Source: Sipunculus nudus
Taxonomy: Eukaryota > Annelida > Sipuncula > Golfingiida > Sipunculidae
DNA: 64,000 nt
Direction of reading: 5' to 3'
NCBI GenBank assembly: GCA_026874595.1
Contig: CM049316.1
Location: 22,715,839-22,779,838 of the forward strand
Shown here piece after piece: positions 10,651 to 24,100 of this stretch. The notes under the pieces were generated by a model, which made no database searches, was not told where the DNA came from, and saw only the letters and a list, made by a program, of their open reading frames with translations. Position numbers and translations under genes: made by a program. How positions within the stretch are numbered: position 1 is the stretch's first letter; every line of letters begins with the position of its first letter.

Positions 10651-13600
10651 ACTGAAAAGTAAAAGTACCAGATTGATGACCTCTGCTCAGATAGTTGTAT
10701 ACTTTCATCACTCACTGAAGTAAAAGAAACAATCCAATGCATCGGCTTTAAAATAATTTATTATCTTTAGGTCTACTGATACAAATGATAGAATCATATA
10801 TACATGGTGTGTATAATAGTGTTTTTGTTAAATTTAAAATCAGCCAAACTTATTTTTTCACTCAAAACCATAACATTTTGGTTAAAATAAGGGGTGGGGT
10901 TGGGGAGCATTAATATAAAGTTATACATTATATGTAAATATGTATATACTCATAAACACATACACTAACACAGTATCTGAGTGAATGGTAAATAAACACC
11001 TGTAAGTTAAAGACCACATAGTCATTATTAATTAACACAGGCAAGGAAGGAAGTACTTCAAAATTGTATAAATCATGACAATGGGAAGCAACAGAATTAC
11101 TGAAATTCATTACACTGTAATGTATCACATTACAAAGGTAAGAAAGACATGTTAAGTAAGGCATAACACTCAAATATATAAAGGCCAGTAAAGTATATAA
11201 TATGCATAACTACAACTTATTCTGTGGTTAGCTTCATAGTCAGGGAGTTGACTTTTCAAAGTTTTAACTTTTTCAAAAATTTGGTGAGAGTTCATTTTTT
11301 GCATTCTTACTGTAATCTACACAAACAATATCAATTATCATACTTACTGTTATTATACATGCCAACTTTGAAATATGACAAGGACCCAATGGAAGCATGG
11401 AAATTCTTGTTCATTACTGACACATGATACAAAAGGTGGTGGTTATTATTTGTAATATAAATCTACTTTATGTCAACTTTTGATGCTACAGACATGATTA
11501 ACACATATGAAATACCAATGACCCTATAGTGAATTGACTCAATTTTACATGAATGATGTATTTGTGTGATAATTTCCCTTTTGTGTGCATCATAAATTTG
11601 CAACCCTTGCAAATAAAAAGCTTACTACAGAATGTGATGAACTAGTAATTACTGATACAGGTACTAGTTATTAATGAGTTTAACAGCGATTAACAGATTC
11701 CTTTGGCAATCTGTTAGTTAGTATGTAATATTATATCTAACTTGATACACTTAAAATGAATTGTTGCTACAGATACAGTGTGCAGCACTGGCCAGTAAGC
11801 TATAGAGCCTGTACTTTCATCAGTAAAATCCAGATGTAACAGGTACAAATGTATACCAATATGTCACAATACAAAGATACAAACTGCATTAGGTAGTCAG
11901 TCCCTATATTGATATGTGTACACTATTTGATCAACCAATGGAAAGTGATATCTTTCCACCCTATGCAGTAATGTACAGTTAATCCTATTGGTCAGAAATG
12001 AATTGAGCAGCATCTGTGAAAATCATATTGTCTGTGAACTGAAAGGTGTTTTGTAAAAATGAGTTCCTTAGTGAAGTTGGCAAACTTACCTCATACTCTT
12101 AAAACTATTTGCAAATGTGGAGAGCTAACAATGCATATTAACCTTGTGTGTGTGTGTGTAAGTGTGATTTTTGCTTTCCCCTTCACATATGGCACATAAA
12201 CAGTGGTGCATTATACCACCATCCAAAACCCATGAACATATCACAACCCAAAAGATTAAAGAGAAAGAGTGAAATAGTTCTAGCTTCAAACTGATGCATC
12301 AAATATATCTTCCCCTCCTTCCCTTTATATTTTGGATGTTTTGATTTTACTTTATCACACACCAGGCAAATTGTGCAGAAATGTCTGTGTGTAGGTCTAT
12401 TGTTTACCTGTATTCTCCGTTAATTACTAAGTTTACATCTTCAGATGTCCTAAAACATTCAGGACCTGGCCCAGTGTATCCGGTAAAGCTTAAGGTTGTC
12501 CTAAACAAACAAAAGTTTTTATAATATTAATAATATATTTACATTACACTCAGAGCAACACGAGTAAAAGAACCATATATTATATAAGCTCAGAACTGTG
12601 AGGAATTAAATCTGAATCTTGATTATGACTGTTCAATTTGATTGACAATTCATTTCAGCAAATGATTTCTTATATTTAAGTCTAAGCTACCAGTTTCATA
12701 AGACTCTGTGTACTGCCTGGTCTCTATTACTTAACATAAACTACAGTTTATCAACATAAATTATAGTTTATATGAAAGTATACCGACATAAGTTGATCCA
12801 TGTAACAGAGCTTATGCTAAAAATTAAGTAAATACATCAGCTGTAAAAATGTTAGAATGATAATTAAACTAAACATTAGCCCCTATTTGGCTGCATAACA
12901 TTTAAAGTTTCAATTTACCCAGATGACTTTATTCATTTACTGTCTTCAACTGGCTCTTATAATAACTTCCACAATATACATTGTATATCCAGTCTCTATA
13001 ACTTTTTAATCACTCCTTCAAGTTCTGTTATAACTGGGAACAACTGATTAAACAAGTAGATGTATCATACTGAATTTTATATAACACCATATAACATTCA
13101 ATATATGTATAACACATCAAGCCTGCATAACCTTAACTATTATGCAAATGTGCCTTATGCAAAAATATAAACCTGCAACAATACTGTGGTAAACTGAAAC
13201 AAAATACATGATTAAACATCAAGGTTGATTATTTCATGTAACCTTTGTGGGGTGATGTAACCCTATTACACACAGTTGTGTAGTATACCCTTTAATCAAA
13301 AGAAAACAAGCCTTGAAAATATATATATTTATATTCACACACACACACCAGTTGGCATAATCATATCATGCTAATGTCCCTGAACAGGTGTCATATAAAA
13401 ATATCTAATTAACACCAACCTTTATGGTAATATCCCTATTGTGAACAAGATGGTTAATCTTAATCAGCGGCATATATTAACAATATCTAACTCAACTGTT
13501 AAATTCTTTAAAAAAAGTGCACATGTAATGGTTACAATGGTTATATACAGCGGAAGAATGCTTAATTTCAAATGCTTATGAAATTATCAAAGTGTCGGAT

Positions 13601-14676
13601 AAAAAGAACTTGAAAAAAAAACCCACTCAATTAATGCACAAGTAACAGATATACAAGAGGATAATTAAGCGTTATTTTGGGATTGGGGTGGGGGAATTTC
13701 TTCATGACAGAATAATCTGATCACTGATGCAGGGGGTGGGCTACAATGATTAGGCTATGTTTCCACTTATGCAGTTCAGGCATAGATAAAGGACACAGTT
13801 ACACTGATGCAGATACAGCCATAGTAAGGGTACCTTATTATTGGTAGATTAACTTACTTAAAAAAAAAGTCCATAATTGTTTACAGGTAAACAGCTGGCG
13901 TTTATCTATTGTGAGGTGCCTCTGATATGTTAAGGCCACAAGAAGGCTTAAGGGGAATATACACCACAGAAAAGATTCCTTTATAGTCTCTCAGTATACA
14001 GCCATTATTTATCAAAGTCATAGACAGATGCTTACAGCTAAAAACAGCAATAGACTGTTAATGTTTATGAACAGTCAGATAAGTGACCTTATGATAATTG
14101 TAGGGAGTTGCATCCTTCTTAGATCCTTGGTGCTTGTGCATGTATGGACTGAAGAAGGCAGAGGGGCCTATAATTTACATCGAGGTGTTTGTACATGACT
14201 TTCCTACCCTGACAATCACTTTTTAAAATTCATTGCAAGGTTTTAAAAAAAGTATGAAGGAAATACTCATAAAATCCTGCGCCAGAATGACTTATTTCTG
14301 GATTAGAACCTTGACTTTAAGACATAAGGAATCTCCATACAACTGGAAACATTTAGCTCCATTAATATATCAAAGTTCTAAGGGTACCTATGTCTGTATC
14401 TATGTCCAGACTTCACAAGTGGAATCAGCTTGAGGCACAAGTGAGTAACAGATGAATGGGAAATGTGGAGATCACATGATGTTAGTGTGAAGATGGACAT
14501 GCAGTGATGCCCAAATATGGAATAATGTACTGATCATTGAGGAAAACTACTTATGATGAAATATTTGGAAGCACCCATGTTAAATGCCACAGCTAAAACA
14601 AGAGTAAACAGGTAAAACAGAGAGAAATTCTCACTCCAAAATAAACATGAAAAGAGCTTTAAATAACTAGTGGACT
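10651..14676 (-). other. Repeat-poor block downstream of PLA2G15-like stop; possible long 3' UTR
   Basis: About 4 kb of AT-rich, apparently single-copy DNA directly after the stop codon, with only short TG (about 12147) and CA (about 13337) runs. None of the dispersed families that crowd 8.5-10.65 kb occurs here. On the minus strand canonical AATAAA signals are visible at 12928-12933 and 10757-10762. A long 3' UTR is an inference; no transcript evidence is available. Confidence 0.3.
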
Positions 14677-15191
14677 TCAGCTGTATGCCACTTTAATGAT
14701 ATACTTGATTGCATCGTCACTTTTGAGGATGGCTAAATGGTCCACAAAATCAAACATTTTGTGATAGACTGATTGTTTTTGATGGTTCTGCCAATTTAGG
14801 CATCCGTGAAGGCTACGCTTGTTCACCGTGCCATCTCCGTCACCCCAGATCACATTGGGCTGATCATCAGGGAAACGGTCTCCAGTATACTCCAATCCTG
14901 CAACTGTTTTAACTTTAATGCCGTGAAGACAATGAACTTCTACACCAGGAGGCGTCAGTGGCTTAATAAGTGGCTCAGTGTCTTCTCGGATCAAGTAGCC
15001 CTCATTGTAACCAATGTCTGTGAAGAACTGCTTATAATCATTCACTGTATAGTTTCGGCCTGGGGTGGAAACAAGAATTTCGCTGGAATTCCAGAACGTG
15101 TTGTATGGCATCAGCCACATGGTGCTTGTCATAGAACGTTGCATCGGACGGACAGTAAGTGGGTTTACCACGAAGGCACCTAAGTTGTCAC
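14677..15191 (-). CDS. PLA2G15: PLA2G15-like exon 6: catalytic Asp and His, C-terminus
   Basis: Acceptor ttcaacag; stop TGA at 14677-14679. Encodes residues 231-401: WLMPYNTFW, NYTVNDYKQFFTDIGY, PPGVEVHCLHG, GDGDGTVN (Asp348/Asp350) and VDHLAIL (His382). The C-terminus has no membrane segment or retention signal, as expected for a soluble lysosomal enzyme. Confidence 0.95.
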
Positions 15192-18100
15192 CTGTTGAAA
15201 ACAAAACATGGGAAATCATTTTAGTACATCCCCTGCAGTATATCTGTCATGTCATTAATAAATTATTTTATTCAAAAACATGTAAAACAACACGAGTAGC
15301 TACGTGTGGATTAGTGTCACTAATACAGAACCTTGGTAATTATAGTGCATTCATCCTAGGAGTAAGCATCAGTTTTTTGAGATTCTATTTACAAAGAGAT
15401 TATATAATGAAACAAAACTATGTCATGCATGAATGTGGATCATCTGCATTAATACGGGAATAAGGACTATAACTTGAAGAAACTTATAACATTTAAGTGA
15501 CAGACTGAATCTATATCAACTGGACTTAATGTGAAAAAATTATTTTCATGAACATATGTACATATGTATTTCTATATTATGGAGTGTTTTCTCGAATTTT
15601 TGTATTTCTAGATTATGGATCAATTTTGAATGGTTGTTTTCTTCATGAGGGACTTTTCTGGAAGATCTGTAAGTCTAGATTAGAACGTGTTACTGGAACA
15701 TTTGTATTTCTAGATCAGGGACTGTTTCTCTTAAGTTTTTCATAAACATGTTTATTTAATGCTACAAGTTGAAAAAAAATGTATTAAATCTAATTTTCAA
15801 TGCAATGAAAATCAGATGGGCCATCAAGACTGTCAGTGTGAACAGAATGATCAGCAGATTGATCACAGGTATTGAAACACTCATTTATTGCTCACTGATG
15901 GTAAATCCCTCTATTTTTGTAAAAGAAACAAGGGACCCATGGGTCACATCGCTCAGCTGAATTTGGGAAAATATTAGTAACTGCAAAATATTATTTCTTT
16001 TGGTTTTTCATGTATATTATCATTAGAAAAGCTATTAGAAAATGGCCCTGCTAAAATCAAACTCTGTAAATGATAGAATAATGGACATGAGCTAAACCAT
16101 TTAGTGATGCACCAAGGGAACAAATAGGCCTACCCTAAGTGTTATATAAAAGTAACATTTCATAAACAAATAATGCATGATGGTAATTAATTTTTCAAAA
16201 GTCAAATAAATGTACATATGAGTTAAAAATTAATCCCACAAAGTTTGACCAATATTCCTAATTTTAATACTAAGTTACTAAGTATTCACACCTTTAAGAG
16301 ATATGAATGAAATGCTACAAAGTATTTATATCTTCTTAAATCTTGTCAGTCAGCACTCACATTAGATCCTAATATTTTATCACATTTGAATATTAGGATT
16401 AAATTCCATAAATTTTTTTCTTTAAAAAAATCAAAACTGTCCAAGTCTCATCAAAATGAATTTATTTAACATTAAAATGATAAGATTCATCTTGTTTATT
16501 AGTCCTGTGTATTGAAGGGGTGGGTGGGGGGAGGGGTCTCTGTTGTTACTGCTCATTGCTGAAAAAAATGTTAATTTTAAGATTCATCTAGTTCATAGTA
16601 CCGGTCTTTCAACAGAATTTGGGGGGGGGGGAAAAAGGCTCCCTGTCGTATGGTATTACTGCAGACAGCCTGATCAAGCTCAACTCAGTGGAGAGAGGGC
16701 TTGCCCTAGTGATGGGATTGCATAACATTATGCTAACGGCCTGGGGAACATAGAAAGCTGCACTGAATGACCTACATTGACCAAAGTGGACTGCTTGACA
16801 ATGTAAGGGAATACACCAGAGCCTCCAAAAAAAATTCAATAACTAGCCTGATTTTGCAGCTTTTATTTTCAAATTTCAGATTTTAACAGATTAAATCCTT
16901 ATGTGTACATGCTGTGAAAATTAAATCCACAGTACTTACAGGAAAAAAACATGCCATGGCCAAAGTTGGGCAAAATTTAAGGTACCATTTTTTTAGTTTT
17001 GCTAATATTTTAAAAAATAAAAAAGATTTTGATCTAATTTTGGGTATACAATTTAATTTTGATTAATTAAAGTTATATTACTGGAAAAAAAGTCCTTAGT
17101 TTTAACATGTTTTGTGTTAAGTGATCAAATATCATTCTTGATTTTTTACAAAATGCATTGTGATTGAGCCCATAACTTTTTTAAATTATATAATACAGAC
17201 CTAATTTCTGGCATGTACATAGGAACTATATGGAAGAATATTTAAGGCAAATATGAGGAAAAACAGATGAGTGGTTTTGATATTAGGCAGTCCTGAAGTG
17301 TGAAAATAGGTTTTTAATAAAAAATTCAGGGTTTTTCCTTAATTTCTCAAAGGAACGAAGTCTCAAAGACCCAGTTTTCGGCTTGGTAGGAGATCTTGGG
17401 AACATCTAACATTAATTTCTCAAAGGAACGAAGTCTCAAAGACCCAGTTTTCGTCTTGGTAGGAGATCTTGGGGACATCTAACATTATGCCGAATTTTGG
17501 ATTCCTAGGTCTTAAGGTTTCAAAAGTGCCACATCTACGGACAGACGGACGGACAGACGACAGACAATGGACCACGACTATAGCTCAGATGACTTATAGT
17601 CAGCTGAGCTAAAAAACAATCTAGGAAATGGATAAAATCTTTCCAGGTAAAGTTAGTCAACTTTATTACTGAGATTGTAGATCATTATTTTGAGAGAATT
17701 ATCCATTTTTTATGAGATACTGGGTTTTGGATGTGGAACTTAGGTCATCAAAGAGCCATCCTAAGTGACAATCGCCCGTCCAAATTGATGACCATTGGTC
17801 TAAAAAACATGTCCTAACACACTGATGTAAAACCAAGGGACCTGGGAAGATTTTACTGAATGTACAGTCATCAGTGTTTAATGCTCTAGTTCAATAACTG
17901 TCCACAGTCAAAATCATGAAATGACCTGTTGTCACAACATCAACATGGACACTGGCTGTACCCATGTCAACAATCTCATAATGATGATTTAAAAAAAATA
18001 TGATAGAAAGTGAGCGTACTGCCCTGTCACGTAGTCCCAAACGAAAATGGAACTCTGCATATGTAAATACTTAGATTAAGAATTAGATAAGAAAGCATAA

Positions 18101-21100
18101 AAATGGAGGCTTTTACCTCCATCCCCCCCAAAAAATATTTCACAAATATTTGCTAATTGTCAAGAGAGACATTCCCACCTATCATGATATGATACATTGG
18201 CTACACATGCTTGAGCTTGGTGGAAACTTACCAGAAGCCAGCAGTCTCAGGGTCTTCACTGCTCCACCGAACGGAGCGGAGAGGGAGATGTAGGCCTTAA
18301 CATGTTTATCCTTCCACTCCTGGGACTGTTTGTTTAGCATGTACAGGATGTTCGGGTTGCCCATGCTATGACCAACCAGCACCACCTTCTGGCCACCATT
18401 TTTAGTGTACGTCTCCTCCACCAGCCTTGTCAGCTTCTTTATAAAGTCCTGAAGCTCATCTGAAATTAAGAAATAAGGAATTATCTTCTAATTTCAACAA
18501 GCATTAGGTTCATACAGCTTTGATTGTTGAATGGTACATTTAATTTTACTGGTTTCACATTTTATTACTGTTACATGTCAGAAGATGATGCTGTACTAGG
18601 AACAATAACATAAATAATAGTTCCTAAAGTAGCAATGAAAAGTATGTCTCTATATAAAATGCCTAATACCATATGCATCGGTGCTGCAAGGAATCTTAGC
18701 TTTAGTACTGAATTAAATAATAACAAAGCACTGCCACACATACATCTGGATATCATAATATATTATGTTCCAAGAAACCCTAAGTCATCTTTTGGTTTTT
18801 GATTCTGCAGTCAAGCATTTTTATCAGAATAATACATAATATGATAACTATGAGACTCACTGGGTGATTTACGGAAGTCATATGGAGCCCCTCTGATGTT
18901 GAGGTTTCTGGTGTATCCCTTATTAACAAGAGCCTGGGCAATGTGGTAGAAGTAAGCAGCTGAAAAGATAACAGAGATGTGATGTACATAAACGCTTATA
19001 ATCAGTTTTTATACAATATTATAACATTTGGTTTGAAAAACCAGTTTACAGTTATCAGCACTATGATATTCCAAGGGGTAAAGAATGAAAACTTAAACAC
19101 ATCATACCGTATTTTTTCTAATTTGGCGACCACTTAAAAATAATTAATTTTCTCAGAGGTCGAGATAATGGAGGATATTTGAAAATTATCTTCATGCAGA
19201 ATTTGCGGTGGTCGAGATATTAGAGGCACACGGTTTGATAACCTTCCGTAGAGACGCAGAGCCGCTCTGACACTCGAGCGGTCATATGAATTGAGTGATA
19301 ATTTGGTCGTATATAAGTTTGTTTTGTTAGCTTAACAGTATTTTCTACAAACGGGCTTCCAACCGTCACATGAATTATACGCAGTCCGCAAATGATTAAT
19401 CAAACTGAGCTCAATCACTTTACAAAATGATCACTACTTCGCGTATAGGTACGATCACTTGACATAGACGGCAACTCATGTAACCACCAGTTGTTTCAAG
19501 TTAACCCGCCAGGCGACGATATCGGCGGGCCGAAAAGGGACAAGCAGCTGCATGAAGTTGGAAGAAGACTTTATAAAAAAATAAATGCCTATTATCAGAT
19601 AACTTTTATTTGCATAATACGTAATAAATATAGGAAAGTAAAGGCGCGTTAAAATATATACGACCGGAAATGGTCCTAGCTCGCGTGCCCTCGATCGGGC
19701 CCTGTTTGGTACGGGCGGTCACCCATCCAAAAACTAACCGGGGTCGTTCAAACTTAACTAAGATGACAGTTCCACCTGTATCACAGTTGTTCCACCACGC
19801 GTGCTTTGCAGTATTTTGTAAATATTATTGCTGAAGATCCCACGTGAATTGCACACGAGGCACGTGCGTACCAGGAATGGTACACGAGTTTGCTTCGTCA
19901 CGGACACCCATTTGGTTCTTGAACGCTTTATCATGTTTATATATTATGAAAAACGCATCTTTGTATCTTCATAAATTTTATTGGAAGCAAGTTTGATGTG
20001 GATGCCCAGTGTTATAAGAATCTAGTCAGATACAAACTGCGGTGCCCGTGAGAGACGGAGGCATTTCACCTTAACATCGTCGACAGAAAACATCGTCGGC
20101 AGTCGAGAAATTAGAGTCATTTTAGAAATTATGCTTTCAAAATATTTTTTGGGGTCGAGAAATAAGAGGGATGGCCAAACTGGAATAAATACGGTAAGTC
20201 ACATAAAGTGACACTGAGTCAGCGCCAGTCAAGTGGTTAAGAATGAAAACACAAACCAGATGAGTTTTTTGTGATTTTTTTCTTTAATTTTTTATTGTGG
20301 ACGGGGCTGTGGCCTTGTCTCCACCACTCAAGATGCTATGGGTCAGAATGACCTTAAATGATAAAACATCCTCATATTGTGCACAAGGATGGCTATCTGT
20401 TGGGACTGAACTTTCACTGACCTCATGTGCAAATCCCCAAACACAATGCAAAATTTGGCAGGAATGTGTTGGCATTCTACCTAGCTTACAGTATGCTGTG
20501 CCAAAGTGGTTTTGAAAATAATAGTTATTAACTGGTTTGGATTCAAACTTGTTTTATTGACACCATGCATAAACACAGGAGTAGAGATATGCTATGTAAA
20601 TACTGAAGGATCACCCCTGTTAATTTTGTGGAGCAGTCTACTGGTAGTAGGTGTCCATCACAAATCATGTTAAAACCCATGAGCACAAGATATCAGGTGT
20701 ATCAAGGCTGATCATATATATATATGCACAGCACATTGTGGAAAACTGGCAATCTGCCAAGTACTATCTCTACTCTTCAAAGAGCTCTCCAAAATCTGGT
20801 TCAGCAATATCAACAGCGAGAGATTATGGCGGTGTGCAATGTTTATGTATCCTTTGTACTGAACAATAACCTGACACAGTTATCATAATAGATGGGTTGT
20901 CCAAACAAGTGCACTGCGCAACTGATGGTCTAATGGCAACTGCTGTGAATACTGGTACACACAACAATGAGAACTGCTGAGCTATATGGCAGTGCTACAA
21001 AATTATGAGACTTAATGAATTTTGTTAGACCAATGGATCGTCCTGTATCTTTGTGACCTCTCTATAGGGTTACATCACAAACTATTCATTTGGACTTCAA

Positions 21101-24100
21101 TGGTTCAGTACCTTTGTTTATCAATTGAAAGAGGCATGATGAAAAATTTTGCTGTGTGCCAAGTGCATATTAGTTTACAGATTGTGCTTTGCATTATGAG
21201 GGTTCACACATATAGAATGTGATATCCTTATGCAAAGCAAAATAGCTAGTGGTAGGAATTTGTTGTAAAATCATATGTAATGAATGAAATAAAAATGCCC
21301 TTCGATCAATTATCAATAAATGATTTTATTTACCTTCTGTATTACCATGAATTCTGTTGTATAGCATTATCCCTAAAATTTGACCCCGTAAACTCTGATT
21401 AATACACCAAGCTGAAATTATATTTCTGACAGGATTGGAATATTTTTTATCTGGATAACATGACTTCTTTGCATGTGCATACATAATTATTGAGACAGAG
21501 TATGCAAAAATGTAACCAATATAACCCATTATGACAGAAAAATAAACAATCATCAATATGATTGATAAACTGGAACACTACTAGTGATATCTGACTTGTG
21601 AGAACATTAGTATTACTTTGATCTGTTAATTGATACTGAATTCACAAGGCCTTTCAGGCCATACAGAAGCATCCCTGACCCCATTGACCTCAACTATTGT
21701 TGTACACTGAATTCCCATCTAGCATCAGATAAGTCTGTATGATAAAACCCCTTTCATGACCCTGCCCAAACACGAGTTAATGATATCAGTGGTCTGTCCT
21801 CAGGGAAGTATACACCGGAGGTGACACTTAAGTCACTCAATTCATCCAAAAGGAGATATACTTCCTTGTGACCTACTTTCATGGGAAATACTCATCTCTA
21901 TAAATGAAAATGTTATCATCTTTGCCTTTGCCTCTATATAAAACAGTTCTGTCATGTTAAAACACCTATACATGTATTTCAAATGTTAGTGCCAAGACCA
22001 TTCTTTTTAATGGTTAGCTCCATGACCAGTATTTTTCAATGTTATCCCATTGGTTAGCTCAGTGACCAGAAGGTGGCACTTCCTGATGAAGAATTATGAG
22101 AATAACTACATGATGATAATGGAATATTATTATTTTATTAAGCCTCTAGAGATCCAGTTCACAACACATAGGGTTATGAATACTCCAAAGACTACAACCT
22201 ACAATTTTGACATCAAACATAATTTGATCATCTATCATATTGCCTCAGAAGGTCTGCCTTGGTTTGAACTGAGAATTAAAGTCAATGGCCAGGCACATAA
22301 TACATTTGAACAAGAAGTCCACTGTCTGTAACTGCAACCATGAGAAAACTTGTGCTATTTTGCTAGGAGGGATCGAGTCAAATGGTAGCAGTTCAAGGCA
22401 TTCATTGGGTAGCAACTTAAAACTGACTTTATGCAGACAAGGAGTAGACCTGCCTGTAGGCACTCTGATTTGGTTTTATTGTGAAATAGACTAATATAAA
22501 TTGATAATTGTAGACCAACTTTCAGGTGGACTTGAGTAGACAGAGAAATCAGATTCATGATCTGGCATATTTAAGGATGGATTTAGAGGCACAAGACCCC
22601 CCCCCCCCCCCCCCTTCCACCCCCCCCCCCCCCTTCTTTATCCAATGTAAAATCTGGGAAAAAGAACAAAACACTTGATACTGAAAAGCAGTGCCATGTG
22701 TTTTGTAATTAGCACAGTTTCTTCCCTACTTCTGCATTGAAGAGTTATGCATAAAATTGACTAGTACTTTGGGCACATTTGTTTACTTATGTCAGAATGC
22801 TGAGCTAGCCCCCTCTTTTCTAAGTTCCTGTATCCAACCCTGTAATTCCAAAGTCTGATACAAACTAAAATTTGAAAAACATGAGGTGCACTGGAGTAAT
22901 TGGAGGTCTGGTTTATAATAATAACTCTACTGCTTAGCAGGGGGCACATGCATTGACAACATCAAATTGTTGTGTCACGCTGCTGAAAGGACAATTAACA
23001 TTTCATGCCATATATCTTTTATATAATATATGATTCATTATCGAAGGAGAAAGTATTTTATGAGTGCTGTATAAAATGAGTGGTTATGACTTATTACTTA
23101 AATGTCCTGCTGTTTTTAAACTATTAATCTTAACTAAAAGGAAATAAAAGGGTACATAAGCCACATGTTTATTACATTGTTCACACGTACCAAATGACTT
23201 AAAGTCCTGCAGCTATGGATGGAAAAAAGGGGTTAGCCCTAGAGGTTGTTTTTGCATTCTGATATCACCAATCATGTCAGTCCACTTACATTTCACCTTC
23301 CTGGTCTTTCAGACCTTTTAATTCTTGCAGCTTTTCTCATCCCCTCAGGGAATATAAAACCACATTAGGCACCAGAAGGTTAGTTGTTCTGCTGCTCATG
23401 ACCAGTACACATTTACCCCTGGGTGAAGAGTGTGTATTCTTGTACATAGTAAAGACCTGATTTGTAATTTTCAGTCAATTTAGACCATAACACTCAACAG
23501 ATGGACTTTGAAACTATGCCAATACTCTTTGGCATATACAGTGAAACCTCATTGTATACAACTCGCTTCAGTCGAATACCTAGCTTATGTCATAGTTACA
23601 AACTTGATTTTCTGGACAACTCTAGTTAAATTATTACCAAATAAAACCTGTTTATGTCGAACCCCGGATGTGTTGAAGTTTTCTGAGGGTCCCTTCAACT
23701 TCAACACAACAAGGTTTAACTGTATTTTTTTTTATAATAACTGATCAATTTGCATAAAAAATAATTTCAAATACATATATTTATGACATATATATGCTTC
23801 TTAATTAAAGAACTGTGCATATTCAAAATGTAATTTTTAATCAAACTTCATATGATAAAAGGGGGTACCCTGCTGTGTTTTTTTTTATTTTAATTCAGGA
23901 TGGTTTCTCAATTTCAATTTAACAACTGATGACTCACTTGGTCCAAGCTGACTGGAGTCCAGCCACTCAATGGTTGACGTGTTCCCAAACTGGGTTTCCC
24001 GTATTTCCACACCTGGGGAGTTCTGTGTGGTGCGGGTCTTTTGGTCATAGGTCAGTCTGAAAGGAAGGAAGAAGGAAGTATTATGCTTGTTCTCACATTG

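Larger units (their letters stand above)
15192..18231 (-). other. PLA2G15-like intron 5
   Basis: 3.04 kb. Holds a fragment of the GGGTCA/CGCTCAGCTGA family end (about 15932-15962), a G-run near 16621, a 73-bp tandem duplication (17341-17486) and an AGCTCAGCTGA-hairpin repeat end (17500-17616). The remainder is AT-rich with nothing recognised. Confidence 0.6.
18960..23937 (-). other. PLA2G15-like intron 3
   Basis: 4.98 kb. Contains a 1.09-kb TIR element (19106-20195) with a 5S-like segment, a poly-C block (about 22601-22634) and a 188-bp TACAGTGAAACC MITE (23537-23724). The remaining sequence (20196-22600, 22640-23536) shows no recognisable feature. Confidence 0.6.

Noticed and set aside
17582-17616. 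Helitron 3' end (hairpin followed by CTRR)
   Set aside because: The hairpin is followed by CTAA, but then A rather than T, and no TC 5' end or Rep/helicase frame was seen; insertion between A and T could not be shown.
18571-18756. Minus-strand 61-codon frame between PLA2G15-like exons 4 and 5
   Set aside because: Lies in the 401-bp intron 4; exons 4 and 5 join in phase without it.
19711-19765. Functional 5S rRNA gene
   Set aside because: Only the internal promoter portion matches; the 5' third and the 3' end of 5S are missing and there is no T-run terminator at the right place.
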